Origin: Chitinophaga fulva
Lineage (GTDB): Bacteria; Bacteroidota; Bacteroidia; Chitinophagales; Chitinophagaceae
NCBI RefSeq assembly: GCF_012927205.1
Contig: NZ_JABBGC010000001.1
Span: forward strand, 1,550,001-1,614,000
Reading direction: 5' to 3'
DNA: 64,000 bases
Shown: piece after piece, positions 33,027 through 42,589 of the stretch
Numbering within the stretch: position 1 is the first letter of the stretch
Layout of the letters: every line of letters begins with the position of its first letter
Program-made: the position numbers and the translations under genes
Notes under the pieces: model-generated
The model's database searches: none
Told to the model about the DNA's origin: nothing
Seen by the model: the letters and a program-made list of their open reading frames with translations, nothing else

Positions 33027-34736
33027 TTACCAGCCGGTATTTTGCGGATAAGGCGTACCGGTGGTAGTGGCATCTATCTGGTCCTGCGGAATGGGGCGCA
33101 GCCAGTGTTTGGGGGCTTTGAAATTGATCCTGGCGTTGTCGTCGCAGTGTTTCAGTAACCGGGTTTGCAGGGTACCGGTCCTTACGAGGTCCAGCCAGCG
33201 TACGTTTTCACCGGCCAGTTCACGGGAGCGTTCATCGAGGATAAAATCGATGTTAAGGTCTGCTGCGGTGATATCCATTTTCGTTTTATCACCGGTAGGG
33301 TAAGCGGCTCGTTCCCTCACTGCGTTCACATATTGTACGGCTTCGGCGGCACGGCCGCTCTGTATCAGCGCTTCGGCGGCTACCAGATAGGTTTCCGCGA
33401 GGCGGTAAGCGATAAGGGGGCGGATGGAAGGTGCGTTCATGTCGGAGCGTTTGGTGTCCACATATTTGGATAAAGCCGGCGACATCTTGATGGAATATTT
33501 GTTGGACGGTATCAGCGTGTAGGGTGAAGCGGCTATCTGTGCATCTGTGAATTTACCCTGTGGCATGTAGATACAGGTATCGCCCAGTTTCATTTTGGGC
33601 TTGCCGGGGGCGGCGCCTGCCGGAGCACCTGTTGGTAGTGGGTTGGGCCATACCGGAATGCTGCTGGCATTGTTACAGAACCATACTGTCTGGAAACTTT
33701 TGTTAAAGCGTGTATCATTTTTCCTGTCTGCAAAAACAGTATCTGTCAACCATTTGGTAGGTACGGTACGAATGTAAGGACGGCCATCTTTGATGTTACG
33801 GGCCATACCGTCAATTTTTTCGTATTGCGGTACAAAAAGATGTACCAGCATATTATCCGGCGTACGGTTGTCCTGATTGGGAGATCCGTTGTAAGCCAGG
33901 CTGGCAGTATGTTGTACGGTCCATAGTACTTCTGCGTTAGCTTCGTTGCCTTCCGCGAATACGCTGCCGAAATCGGGCAGCAGGCTCAATCCCAGTGCCG
34001 GCGCGGTGGTGAGCACCTCAACAGCAGTAGCCGCAGCGTCCTGGTAGTCGGTAGGTTTGGCGGCCTTGCTGCCCGCGCGTGTCAGGTAAACTTTGGCCAG
34101 CACATGTTTGGCGGCGGCAGCATTAGCACGACCGGCATCAATCCCTTTAGGGCCGGGGGCCAGATCAGGGATGGCTTCTTTCAGGTCGGTAACAATAGCG
34201 TCGTATACTTTAGTCAGCGGGTCTCTGTTGGCGGAAGTCACCGGACCGGAGATGAAGGAAGTGGTGAGGGTCACATCTCCCCAAAGCTGTACGAGCACAA
34301 AGTAATAGTTGGCCCGCAGGAACTTCGCTTCTGCAATGGCTTTTTTACGGATATCGTCTGAAATACCGGTCGCCTCGGGAGCAAACTGGATCACCGCATT
34401 ACAGGTGTTGATATACGTGTAGATATTATTCCATTGTGATTTGAACTTGCCGTCGCTGGGCAACAGGCCCGGATCATAGGTCATGAAGTTCTGGTTACCG
34501 TCATTCCCTCTTTTGAATTCATCGGTACCGGGCGTGGTCATGGAGAAATAATCTTCACAGCCCCATACAGTGCGGGTACCTGCGTAAGAGGCGTCCAGTG
34601 CGGCGTTCACACCCTGAGACGTTTTATAGAAATCCGGTACCAGTACGGCCCGGGGTGTTTCATTCAACATTTTGCTGCAACCTCCCAACAGAGAAGCGGC
34701 GGTGAATATACCGGCAGCGAACCATATCTTTTTCAT
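33027..34736 (-). CDS. SusD/RagB-family lipoprotein of the fucosidase PUL
   Basis: 569 residues from the ATG at 34736 (an in-frame TTG at 34745 is rejected). The lipoprotein signal is MKKIWFAAGIFTAASLLGGC (Cys20). SusD hallmarks: 'NETPRAVLVPDFYKTSQGVNAALDASYAGTR', TPR-type 'AKHVLAKVYLTRAG', and the end 'FILDERSRELAGENVRWLDLVRTGTL...LRPIPQDQIDA...YPQNTGW'. It binds glycan at the surface together with SusC, encoded 19 bp upstream. It is the last gene of a four-gene minus-strand operon with GH29, GH28-DUF4955 and SusC. Confidence 0.95.
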   Translation of the reverse strand: MKKIWFAAGIFTAASLLGGCSKMLNETPRAVLVPDFYKTSQGVNAALDASYAGTRTVWGCEDYFSMTTPGTDEFKRGNDGNQNFMTYDPGLLPSDGKFKSQWNNIYTYINTCNAVIQFAPEATGISDDIRKKAIAEAKFLRANYYFVLVQLWGDVTLTTSFISGPVTSANRDPLTKVYDAIVTDLKEAIPDLAPGPKGIDAGRANAAAAKHVLAKVYLTRAGSKAAKPTDYQDAAATAVEVLTTAPALGLSLLPDFGSVFAEGNEANAEVLWTVQHTASLAYNGSPNQDNRTPDNMLVHLFVPQYEKIDGMARNIKDGRPYIRTVPTKWLTDTVFADRKNDTRFNKSFQTVWFCNNASSIPVWPNPLPTGAPAGAAPGKPKMKLGDTCIYMPQGKFTDAQIAASPYTLIPSNKYSIKMSPALSKYVDTKRSDMNAPSIRPLIAYRLAETYLVAAEALIQSGRAAEAVQYVNAVRERAAYPTGDKTKMDITAADLNIDFILDERSRELAGENVRWLDLVRTGTLQTRLLKHCDDNARINFKAPKHWLRPIPQDQIDATTTGTPYPQNTGW

Positions 34737-34755
34737 CACACTCAATTTTGAAGGT

Positions 34756-37700
34756 TTATAAAGTAAGGTTTATACCGAAGAGCATAGACCAGGTGGCCGG
34801 GGTGTCTGCGTTGATATTGCCGGCAGATTCCGGATCTACGCCGTGGTACTTGTTGCGGTATTCGGAGAAGAAAATGAACGGGTCCTGCGCGGTTACGTAT
34901 ACCCGCAGGGACCGCGCTTTCAGCTTCTGGACAAAAGAGCCGGGCACGTTGTAACCCAGGCTCAGCGTTCTGATTTTCAGGTAGCTGCCGTCGAAATACC
35001 CCAGTGTGGAGTTGTATTGGGTTTGTGTTCTGGACTGATTGGGTTTCGGGAAATACGTCTCGCTGTTGTACGGTGTCCAGTAAGGCACATTCAGGTTGTT
35101 GTAGTTGCCCTGGAAGGTATTGGCAAAACCGCCGCCATACAGCTTGCTGTTCAGTGTGCTGCCAATGCGGGCATACATCACCACGGTGAGGTCGAAACCT
35201 TTATAGCTGAAGCGGTTGGTCATACCACCTTCCCATTTGGGCTGCGGTGAGCCTACGATGGTCCTGTCGGCATCACTGAAAGTGCTGTCGTTGTTAACAT
35301 CTTTCACACGGATAGTACCGATAACGGAAGAGTTGCCGGTTACTTTCTGGCCATACCGCAGCGCGAGGAGTGAATCTGGTTTGGTGTTCTGCCAGATGCC
35401 GATACGCTGATAGTCGTAGATAGCGCCGATAGGCTGACCAACAAACCAGCCATTGGAGATGTCTTGTTGGATGCCGTTGTATAATTCTGTGATTTTACCC
35501 CTGTTGATGAAGAAATTGAGATCTGATGTCCAGGTGAAGTCACCGGCGCCTTTGCCTTGTATATTCACTGTAGCGAGATGTATATCGATACCCCTGTTTT
35601 GTGTTTTACCTACGTTCACTAGTACATCGCCGGGGATGCCTGAAGTACCGGGCAGATGGAGCGGCAGCAACAGGTTGCTGGTTTGTGCGGAATATACTTC
35701 TGCACTACCGGTAATACGGTTATTGAACAATCCGAAGTCTACCGCGAAGTTGGCCGTGGTGGTGTATTCCCATTGTAACGCTGCATTGGGAGCGGTATTG
35801 ATAAATACGCCAGTAACGTTGGTAGAGCCGTAGTTGTAGTTGATACCTTTCAGCGCACCAAGTGTCTGATAGGGATTGATGGCGGTGTTACCTGTACGGC
35901 CATAGCTGGCACGAAGTTTCAGGTTGCTGAACACGCGTGATTCACGCATGAAATCTTCATTGCTGACGATCCAGCCTACCGCGGCAGAAGGGAATCCTTT
36001 GAACTTATTGCCGGGGGCGAGACGGGAGCTGCCGTCGCTGCGTGCCGTGAGAGTGAGCAGGTAGCGGTCTTTGAAGCTGTAGTTGAGACGTCCCATGTAG
36101 GAAACGATGTCCCACTTGCTTTCAGAGCCACTGCCGGCGAGGTTGAGGCCATAGGTGGAGTTGAAGTATTGCAGGTCGTCAGACAGCAATGCGTTGTTGT
36201 TATAACTATTGGACTGCCCGCGGGATTCCTGCAAGCTATACAGGCCGGTGAAGTTCACGTGATGTTTACCGAACTGTTTATCATATGTCAGCAGGTTTTC
36301 GAGTGTGTAGTTCACATCGGAGCCGTATTTGTTTTCGCTGGTATTGAGGCTGCCGAGGTTATTGGTGGTTTTGCTGCCATAGAAATTGCCGTAGTTATCA
36401 CTTTTGATTTCCGCGCCGCCATTGAAGCGGTATTTCAGTCCGGGCAGGATGTTCACATCCAGGTAGGCGGTGGTAAAGGTCCCATTACGTTTTCTTTTTT
36501 CCACGGTAGCGCCGGGGAGGAAATCGGCCAACGGGTTCCAGATTTGTTTCTGGCTGCCGGCGAGGAAGTCATTGATCACAGCGCCGGTGCTGTCGTATGC
36601 TGGCGCCATAGGGCTGGCTCTCAGGGCCTGACCCATTGGGTTTACGCCTTCGCCGGTGGTGGTGGAGAAGTTGTTGAGCGAGCTGACGCCTATTTTGAAG
36701 ATGTTATTGATCTGATGGTCTACGCTTACTTTCACGGTAAAGCGTTCAAAAGCCTGGCCCGGATACACGCCTGTTTCCTTATAGTAGCCGGCGGAAGCGG
36801 CGAACTGTGTTTTTTCGTTACCACCGGAAATACCTACCTGGTGGTTGGTCATGATGCCTGTTTTATAGATGAGGTCCTGCCAGTCGGTGCTGTTGCCTTT
36901 GGCGAGTTGTCTTCTTTCCTCTGCGTCGAAGCCATCGATCAGTATTTGTGGATCATCGGGGCCGCTGTATTTCAGCGGAGGGTCCTGTGTACCGTTCCAA
37001 TAGGCCCATTTTTTCAGATCGGCATATTGTTGGGCATTCATGAGATCGTATTTGCCGGAGGGTTTTACGAAGCCGGCGTAGCCGCTGTAGGTCACGACAG
37101 CTTTGCCGCTGCGACCGCGTTTTGTGGTGACGAGGATAACGCCATTGGCGCCACGGGAGCCATAGATCGCGGTAGAGGAAGCATCTTTCAGCACATCTAC
37201 CGAAGTGATATCATCCGGGTTCAGGTCGTTGATATCACCGTTGTACGGGATACCATCCACCACAAACAGCGGGGAGTTGCCTGCTTTCAGCGAGCGGGTA
37301 CCGCGAATAAGGATGGTGGGTTTAGCACCGGGTTTGCTGTTACCGCCGCTCTTCTGGATATCGATGCCGGCGCCTTGTCCTTTGAGTATGGAGGTCAGGT
37401 TGGCGGCGGGTATGTCGCGGAGTGACTGTGCGTTGATGGAGGTGATGGAGCCGGTTACGTCGGAGCGTTTTTGTGTACCATAACCTACCACCACCACTTC
37501 ATTCAGTTCTCCTTTATCTACCGCCAGGGAGATGCTGACGTTGTTCATATCAGTATTTTCCACTTTTAGTTCACGGGAGATGAAGCCGGTGTAGGTAATT
37601 TTTATGAAAACGTTTGCAGGCACCTCTAGCTGAAAAGTACCATCGACTTTAGTGGTGACGCCGCGGGTGGTGCCTTTTACCACGATGTTGGCGCCGGGCA

Positions 37701-37860
37701 GCGGTTCGCCGGTTTGAGAGATCACGCGGCCTTTTACGCTGACGGTCTTGTTTTGTGCATATAACGGTAACGTATATACGCATGAAAACAACAACCAGCA
37801 TGCCATGAGTGAAAGCAGGCGCAGGGCATGGGCCTGCCATCCTGAGATCTGGAATTTCAT
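34756..37860 (-). CDS. SusC/RagA-family TonB-dependent transporter of the fucosidase PUL
   Basis: 1034 residues. Signal peptide (~1-35), carboxypeptidase-regulatory-like domain ('VSVKGRVISQTGEPLPGANIVVKGTTRGVTTKVDGTFQL'), TonB-box/SusC signature 'LNEVVVVGYGTQKRSDVTGSI', plug with 'LFVVDGIPYNGDINDLNPDDITSVDVLKDASSTAIYGSRGANGVILVTTK', and a large barrel ending 'PATWSMLFGINLTL'. It lacks an STN domain, unlike the SusC at 55899, which fits control by a route other than sigma/anti-sigma signalling, for example the LacI-type site upstream of the operon. It imports glycan fragments into the periplasm with its SusD. Confidence 0.96.
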   Translation of the reverse strand: MKFQISGWQAHALRLLSLMACWLLFSCVYTLPLYAQNKTVSVKGRVISQTGEPLPGANIVVKGTTRGVTTKVDGTFQLEVPANVFIKITYTGFISRELKVENTDMNNVSISLAVDKGELNEVVVVGYGTQKRSDVTGSITSINAQSLRDIPAANLTSILKGQGAGIDIQKSGGNSKPGAKPTILIRGTRSLKAGNSPLFVVDGIPYNGDINDLNPDDITSVDVLKDASSTAIYGSRGANGVILVTTKRGRSGKAVVTYSGYAGFVKPSGKYDLMNAQQYADLKKWAYWNGTQDPPLKYSGPDDPQILIDGFDAEERRQLAKGNSTDWQDLIYKTGIMTNHQVGISGGNEKTQFAASAGYYKETGVYPGQAFERFTVKVSVDHQINNIFKIGVSSLNNFSTTTGEGVNPMGQALRASPMAPAYDSTGAVINDFLAGSQKQIWNPLADFLPGATVEKRKRNGTFTTAYLDVNILPGLKYRFNGGAEIKSDNYGNFYGSKTTNNLGSLNTSENKYGSDVNYTLENLLTYDKQFGKHHVNFTGLYSLQESRGQSNSYNNNALLSDDLQYFNSTYGLNLAGSGSESKWDIVSYMGRLNYSFKDRYLLTLTARSDGSSRLAPGNKFKGFPSAAVGWIVSNEDFMRESRVFSNLKLRASYGRTGNTAINPYQTLGALKGINYNYGSTNVTGVFINTAPNAALQWEYTTTANFAVDFGLFNNRITGSAEVYSAQTSNLLLPLHLPGTSGIPGDVLVNVGKTQNRGIDIHLATVNIQGKGAGDFTWTSDLNFFINRGKITELYNGIQQDISNGWFVGQPIGAIYDYQRIGIWQNTKPDSLLALRYGQKVTGNSSVIGTIRVKDVNNDSTFSDADRTIVGSPQPKWEGGMTNRFSYKGFDLTVVMYARIGSTLNSKLYGGGFANTFQGNYNNLNVPYWTPYNSETYFPKPNQSRTQTQYNSTLGYFDGSYLKIRTLSLGYNVPGSFVQKLKARSLRVYVTAQDPFIFFSEYRNKYHGVDPESAGNINADTPATWSMLFGINLTL

Positions 37861-37895
37861 AACGCTTAGTTTTTGTTGATAAAATGGATTATAGG

Positions 37896-40856
37896 TCAGT
37901 TGGTAATGTCCTTGCCATAAAGTCTTAATGCCAGTTGCGCTTCAAAAAGGGATGCAGGTGCAACTGACTGTCCTGGCAGTTCATTGATGCCTGCATTGTC
38001 TACAATTACTTTGGAATCGGACTGAAAGCCTTCCAGGATAGGTGCTGCGATGGTATAGTTCCGGCGGCGTTCCATGTCCCAGAAATTGTAATGTTGGTCT
38101 TTGGCGGAGCTGTGGCGGAAGTTCCAAAGCACCAGTTGTTTGCCGTGATGCGGGTGACCGGGTTCCGGTCCGCCGAGGTTGTAAAACACGCCGCCGCGAA
38201 TATCATCAAACAGTGTGGCATAGGGCTGTCCGGAGTGGCTATCGAAATTCTGGTCGGTGCCCAGCGCGCATTGTGTGATCACGGTGCCGGCGGCGCTGTA
38301 GCCGGTACCCGGGCCATGATGCTGTGCGCCGTTGAAATAACATTGTTTGATCAGTACACCGTAGCCGGTGCGTGCATGTACAGAGGCGTGTCCTTTTTTC
38401 CCGATGAACGTTACATTCTGAACGGTTACCTGGTAACCGGCGCGGATGTTGATACCTTCGTTCCAGTCCTGGAATACGCAGTCGCGTACCCAGCTGTTTT
38501 TCACGTATTCCATACCTACAGCTTCCCAGGCGTAGTCGTGGATCTCATTTTTGTGATGTACAAAATCTTCCGGATAACTTTTCCAGTTGCTGGAAAAGCG
38601 GATACTGGTGATACCACATTCTTCGAGGCTGTTGTAGTTCACCAGTTCAAACGGTTTGCCGCCAATAAGGTGGATATCCAGGTGCAGTGGGTTTTTGAAA
38701 GTGATGGTATTGCCGTTTATTTTTTCGATGGTATGTATTTCCTGGACCTGCATGCCGCCGTCGTTGCCGAGGAGGCGTGTCCATTGGGATTTGAGCGGTA
38801 GCGGGTCGAAATACCATTTCGTATAGGCTTCACTGCGATGTTTAATGATAACGTCTTGCCCGGGCCGGAGCTGTGAGGCATCGGCTACTTGTACCGTGAA
38901 GGTTTCGCGGGAAGCATTGGCGGTGATGGTGGTCAGCCGTTGCTGATGGTTCTCTGCCGGATGGAAAAGGAACTGCCGGTCGTTGATTCTTTTTTTATCC
39001 TGATAGATTTCTGTGCCGCCTTCCTGGCTGCCGCTGCCTTGCAGGATGATGTTGCTGCTGGTGATCAGGATTTGTTTTTTGTTGTCTTCATCCGCCGCCA
39101 GCAGGAATTTGCCTTTGGGGAAAAAGACGATACCACCGCCGGGATTGGCTGCTGCCGCATCTACAGCGCGTTGTATGGCATCGTCATCATACTGGTCGTC
39201 ATTAGGGACAGCACCAAATTGGGTCACATCAAACTTCTTCTTACCGGTCAACTCTGGTAAGGGTCTCTCTGAAAAATAATAGCCGGCATAGGAAAAGTCG
39301 GGTAAGGTCGGTACCGTATTGTTTTTCCGGGCCGCCACAAATTCTTTCCATAGTGGTGCGATGGGAGGGGCGGCAGCAACAGTACCATCTACCGTAATAT
39401 TCCGGGCAGTGCCTTCCAGTTGCAGCAACTGGCCGGTTCCGGGATGTTTGATCGCTTTCAGTTCCACCGCTTTGGAGTCCGCGATGCGCACCAGCGGTTC
39501 TTTGCCGGTATTGCCGGGGAGTGCCCAGTTGATGAGCTGTACCTGGTCAATATCGCTGGCAATCACCGCTGGCCGCGCTTCGGACTGATCGCAGGTATAG
39601 GTGATATCATGGAAACGAATATTTTTAGCGTGACGGATATACAGTGCATAGGCAGGTATCTGTTTACCGAACATTTTTATTTCGGGATAATCACGTTCCC
39701 TTTCTTCCAGTTTTACCTGCGCATCTGCAGCGGTGCCTTCGCCGGGAACGTTGATGTGGATATTATCGAGCGTGATGCCGTCAATATAATGGCCGGGAAT
39801 GCCGCTGATGAGCATGCCGGTCCAGGTGCCATGTTTGACGGTCACGTTTTTGATACTGATATTGCTGATGCTGCCGACTTCCTGTTGGGCGTCGCCTTCG
39901 CGGAAAGTTTTCAGCCGGGAGCCAAGGCGGATGATGATGGGCATATTCACCTTGTCCATTTTCACATCGCTGATGCTGATGTTGCGAAGGTGTGAGCCAT
40001 CCACGGAAAACAGTTTGATACCGCCTTCGCGGGCAAAAGCCACATCGATATGGCTGACCTGTATGTTTTCGAAGTTGCCGGCCGATTCCGTACCGAATTT
40101 AATGGCGCCTTCGCCGGTGTTGATTTTGATATTGCTGACAGTGACATCGCGGCAGGGATAGGGACTGGTAGTTTTAAAGCAGATAGCATCGTCGCCGCTG
40201 TCGATATCACAATCGCGGATCACCACTTTTTCACAGCAGTCAATATCGATACCATCATTATTGCCCAGTCCACGGCTTTTGATGGTGACTTTCTCCGTTA
40301 ATATATTGGTACAATGGAAGAAGTGCATGGTCCAGGCAGTAGGGCCCTGGAGGTGAATATCCGACACGTTGACCTGTTTACAGCGGACAAAACGCACCAG
40401 GAAAGGCCGTCTTTCGTGGCCACCGGAAGCTCTTACCAGCTTGCCCTGCCCATCAATGGTACCTTTGCCCGTGATGCCGGTATTGGTGACATCTACCGCG
40501 CCAATGAGAGCATAACCCATTTGTTGACCGAGACCGTCTTTAAAGCCATCCACGATTTGATAATCTTTGATATCGGGGCTGCCGAGCAGGGTGGCATTTT
40601 CTTCCACGAGGAGCAGCACCTTGTTTTTGAGCAGCAGGGTACCGGTAAGCCAGGTACCAGCGGGCACGCGTACCTTACCACCGCCTTTAGCGGCGCAGGC
40701 ATCGATGGCCTGTTGAATGGCTGCGGTATTCAATGTTTTGCCATCGCCCACGGCGCCGTAGCGCGTGATATCGACAACAGTTTTTTTATCCATGGCAATG
40801 CCCATGGAGGATATCAACAGCCAACAGATAAGCTGCAGTGACAGTAAGTTTTTCAT
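37896..40856 (-). CDS. Two-module GH28 polygalacturonase-like / DUF4955 enzyme
   Basis: 986 residues from the ATG at 40856, which exposes a signal peptide (MKNLLSLQLICWLLISSMGIA); an upstream ATG at 40898 is in frame. The N-terminal ~430 residues are a GH28 right-handed beta-helix: 'DITRYGAVGDGKTLNTAAIQQAIDAC', 'GTWLTGTLLLKNKVLLLVEENATLLGS', 'NDGIDID' and 'DSGDDAICFK' (catalytic Asp motifs), 'EGAIKFGTES' where classical enzymes have GHG, and 'EGGIKLFS' in place of RIK. From ~540 a second beta-helix starts anew ('FDVTQFGAVPNDDQYDDDAIQRAVDAA...GGIVFFPKGKF') and continues as DUF4955 ('GHPHHGKQLVLWNFRHSS'). It probably cleaves a galacturonic-type linkage in a pectic side chain. Confidence 0.85.
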   Translation of the reverse strand: MKNLLSLQLICWLLISSMGIAMDKKTVVDITRYGAVGDGKTLNTAAIQQAIDACAAKGGGKVRVPAGTWLTGTLLLKNKVLLLVEENATLLGSPDIKDYQIVDGFKDGLGQQMGYALIGAVDVTNTGITGKGTIDGQGKLVRASGGHERRPFLVRFVRCKQVNVSDIHLQGPTAWTMHFFHCTNILTEKVTIKSRGLGNNDGIDIDCCEKVVIRDCDIDSGDDAICFKTTSPYPCRDVTVSNIKINTGEGAIKFGTESAGNFENIQVSHIDVAFAREGGIKLFSVDGSHLRNISISDVKMDKVNMPIIIRLGSRLKTFREGDAQQEVGSISNISIKNVTVKHGTWTGMLISGIPGHYIDGITLDNIHINVPGEGTAADAQVKLEERERDYPEIKMFGKQIPAYALYIRHAKNIRFHDITYTCDQSEARPAVIASDIDQVQLINWALPGNTGKEPLVRIADSKAVELKAIKHPGTGQLLQLEGTARNITVDGTVAAAPPIAPLWKEFVAARKNNTVPTLPDFSYAGYYFSERPLPELTGKKKFDVTQFGAVPNDDQYDDDAIQRAVDAAAANPGGGIVFFPKGKFLLAADEDNKKQILITSSNIILQGSGSQEGGTEIYQDKKRINDRQFLFHPAENHQQRLTTITANASRETFTVQVADASQLRPGQDVIIKHRSEAYTKWYFDPLPLKSQWTRLLGNDGGMQVQEIHTIEKINGNTITFKNPLHLDIHLIGGKPFELVNYNSLEECGITSIRFSSNWKSYPEDFVHHKNEIHDYAWEAVGMEYVKNSWVRDCVFQDWNEGINIRAGYQVTVQNVTFIGKKGHASVHARTGYGVLIKQCYFNGAQHHGPGTGYSAAGTVITQCALGTDQNFDSHSGQPYATLFDDIRGGVFYNLGGPEPGHPHHGKQLVLWNFRHSSAKDQHYNFWDMERRRNYTIAAPILEGFQSDSKVIVDNAGINELPGQSVAPASLFEAQLALRLYGKDITN

Positions 40857-40915
40857 AACGCTGTGGAAATAGAGAGACAGGTGACAACCAATTCTCATCA
40901 GTTGCCACCTGTTTT

Positions 40916-42286
40916 TTATAAAGTTCCGGTTGTTTCTACTTTGATGACAGTAGCGATAGCATCGGGAGCCTGAGTGGGTACATTGATGATGAGTCCTTCA
41001 TCTGTGGTGGTGGCATTGAGTTTTTTACCACCGGCAAGCAGCCGGGTGCTGTTGACTTTATTTTTCAGGCCGGGCACTACCAGTTTACCATCAGTGGGCC
41101 AGTTGAATACGTGGAGATAGAGCGTGGTGTTGCCGTCTTTTACTTTTTTAGTGCAGCGTCCCCAGGGCAATGCGCCGAAGGGGCTGCCATTGGTCGCGTA
41201 GATGGCTTCTCCGTTGACTTTCATCCACTGGCCGATGCCTTTCAGTCCATCGATGCTGGCTTGCGGAAATTGGCCCAGTGCGTCCGGACCAACGTTCAGG
41301 AGATAGTTACCGTTTTTAGAGGAGATGTCTATCAGGTTTCTGATCAGTGTTTCCGTGCTTTTCCATTTATTGTCATAGCTTTTATATCCCCAGGTACCGT
41401 TCATGGTCATGCAGGTTTCCCAGTCGCGGCCATCCAGTTCAGCCTGTGTGGGGATTTTCTGTTCCGGTGTTTTATAGTCGCCCGGGAAGTTGGGTCTTTT
41501 GAGCCTGTCGTTGGTGATGATATTGGGTTGGAGAGACAATACCGCTTGTAATTTTTTCGCGTATTCGTCTGTCATGTTCGTTGGTGTGTCCCACCATAAT
41601 ACTGCCACGTCACCGTAGTTGGAGAGCAGCTCTTTCACCTGTGGCACCGCTACCTTATCTATATATTCGCCCATGGTAGCGCTGGTTTGTGCCGGGTCCC
41701 AGTGGCCGGTGTTAGCTTGCGTATAGGCGTCAATTTTAGCAGAGTCGGGGTTGGCCCAGCCTTCAGCTGTTGCTTTGCGGGCTGCGGCGCCGCCGGGGTT
41801 GTTCCAGTCCTGCGCCTGGGAATAATAGAAGCCCAGTTTAAGGCCATATTTTTTACAGGCAGCAGCCAGCGGCTGGAGCACATCTTTACCATAGGGAGTA
41901 GCGTCAGCGATGTTCCATTTGCTGGCGGCCGATTTGAACATAGCGAAGCCGTCGTGATGTTTCGCCGTGATAACGATATATTTCATGCCTGCATCTTTTG
42001 CAGCTTTCACCCAGGCGTCCGCATCATATTTTACGGGGTTGAAGGATTTAGCCACCTGTTGATAGTCGGCCACTGAGATTTTGCCGCGGTTCATGATCCA
42101 TTCGCCGCCGCGGCCTACCTGATGTCCTTGCCAGTTGCCGGCCAACTGGGCATATACGCCCCAGTGGATGAACATACCGAAACGGGCTTCGCGCCACCAT
42201 TTCATATGCTCATCGTGAGCTGTTTGTGCGAAGATTGATTGCGCAGCGCAGCAGAACGCAAGCAAAGAGAGCAATAGTTTTTTCAT
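40916..42286 (-). CDS. Secreted alpha-L-fucosidase, GH29
   Basis: 456 residues with a signal peptide (MKKLLLSLLAFCCAAQSIFA). The GH29 barrel shows 'MKWWREARFGMFIHWGVYAQLAGNWQG', 'MKYIVITAKHHDGFAMFKSAASKWNI' (His110-His111 pair), 'KKYGLKLGFYYSQAQDW' and the nucleophile Asp233 in 'YGDVAVLWWDTPTNM'; the acid/base of GH29 is less conserved and not assigned. A C-terminal beta-sandwich follows ('TTLYLHVFNWPTDGKLVVPGLKN'). It removes terminal alpha-L-fucose, probably in the periplasm. It is the first gene of the PUL operon; the next gene starts 59 bp further on. Confidence 0.94.
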   Translation of the reverse strand: MKKLLLSLLAFCCAAQSIFAQTAHDEHMKWWREARFGMFIHWGVYAQLAGNWQGHQVGRGGEWIMNRGKISVADYQQVAKSFNPVKYDADAWVKAAKDAGMKYIVITAKHHDGFAMFKSAASKWNIADATPYGKDVLQPLAAACKKYGLKLGFYYSQAQDWNNPGGAAARKATAEGWANPDSAKIDAYTQANTGHWDPAQTSATMGEYIDKVAVPQVKELLSNYGDVAVLWWDTPTNMTDEYAKKLQAVLSLQPNIITNDRLKRPNFPGDYKTPEQKIPTQAELDGRDWETCMTMNGTWGYKSYDNKWKSTETLIRNLIDISSKNGNYLLNVGPDALGQFPQASIDGLKGIGQWMKVNGEAIYATNGSPFGALPWGRCTKKVKDGNTTLYLHVFNWPTDGKLVVPGLKNKVNSTRLLAGGKKLNATTTDEGLIINVPTQAPDAIATVIKVETTGTL

Positions 42287-42406
42287 TACGTGTTGTTAGT
42301 TGTTATAGGTGGTGAAAATATCGATTTTGGTGAATGGCCTGGTGTGTATGAATGACTGCTGTGCAAATGATTTCTAAGTATCCCTGCTGACTTTTCTTTA
42401 TTTTAT

Positions 42407-42420
42407 TGCAATCGTTTGCA
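42407..42420. promoter_or_regulatory. LacI-family-type operator upstream of the GH29-GH28-SusCD operon
   Basis: TGCAATCGTTTGCA, a near-perfect palindrome with the central CG typical of LacI/GalR-family sites, 121 bp before the GH29 start. An identical 14-mer occurs at 44491-44504. No lacI-type gene is in the window. Confidence 0.6.
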
Positions 42421-42430
42421 TTTCTTTGGC

Positions 42431-42452
42431 AAAAAAGAAGCGCGAAGCGCTT
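42431..42452 (-). terminator. Probable terminator of the AbiE operon (minus strand)
   Basis: On the minus strand AAGCGC/GCGCTT pair around TTC and are followed by a T-rich run (CTTTTTT). It lies about 140 bp after the toxin stop codon. Confidence 0.55.
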
Positions 42453-42589
42453 TATCTTTTTATAGTGTTTCTTTTACACTTAAATTTTGATGTTCTAAAG
42501 ATCGGAAATAATTCACCCTGCCAGTAAGCTGATTTTCACTTTTTGTCATGTTTTTTTCGCAATGTGGAGCGGGCTGGAAAAGAATAGGG

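Larger units (their letters stand above)
42287..42589. other. 303-bp region between the PUL operon and the AbiE operon
   Basis: It contains the PUL promoter region (minus strand) with a 14-bp LacI-type palindrome at 42407-42420, and the likely AbiE terminator at 42431-42452. No gene is seen. A near -7 box TATTTTCA (minus) occurs about 40 bp before the GH29 ATG, around 42324-42331. Confidence 0.6.

Noticed and set aside
37605..37617. AACGTTTGC-like match inside susC
   Set aside because: It is only half of the LacI-type palindrome, in coding sequence, and not symmetric.
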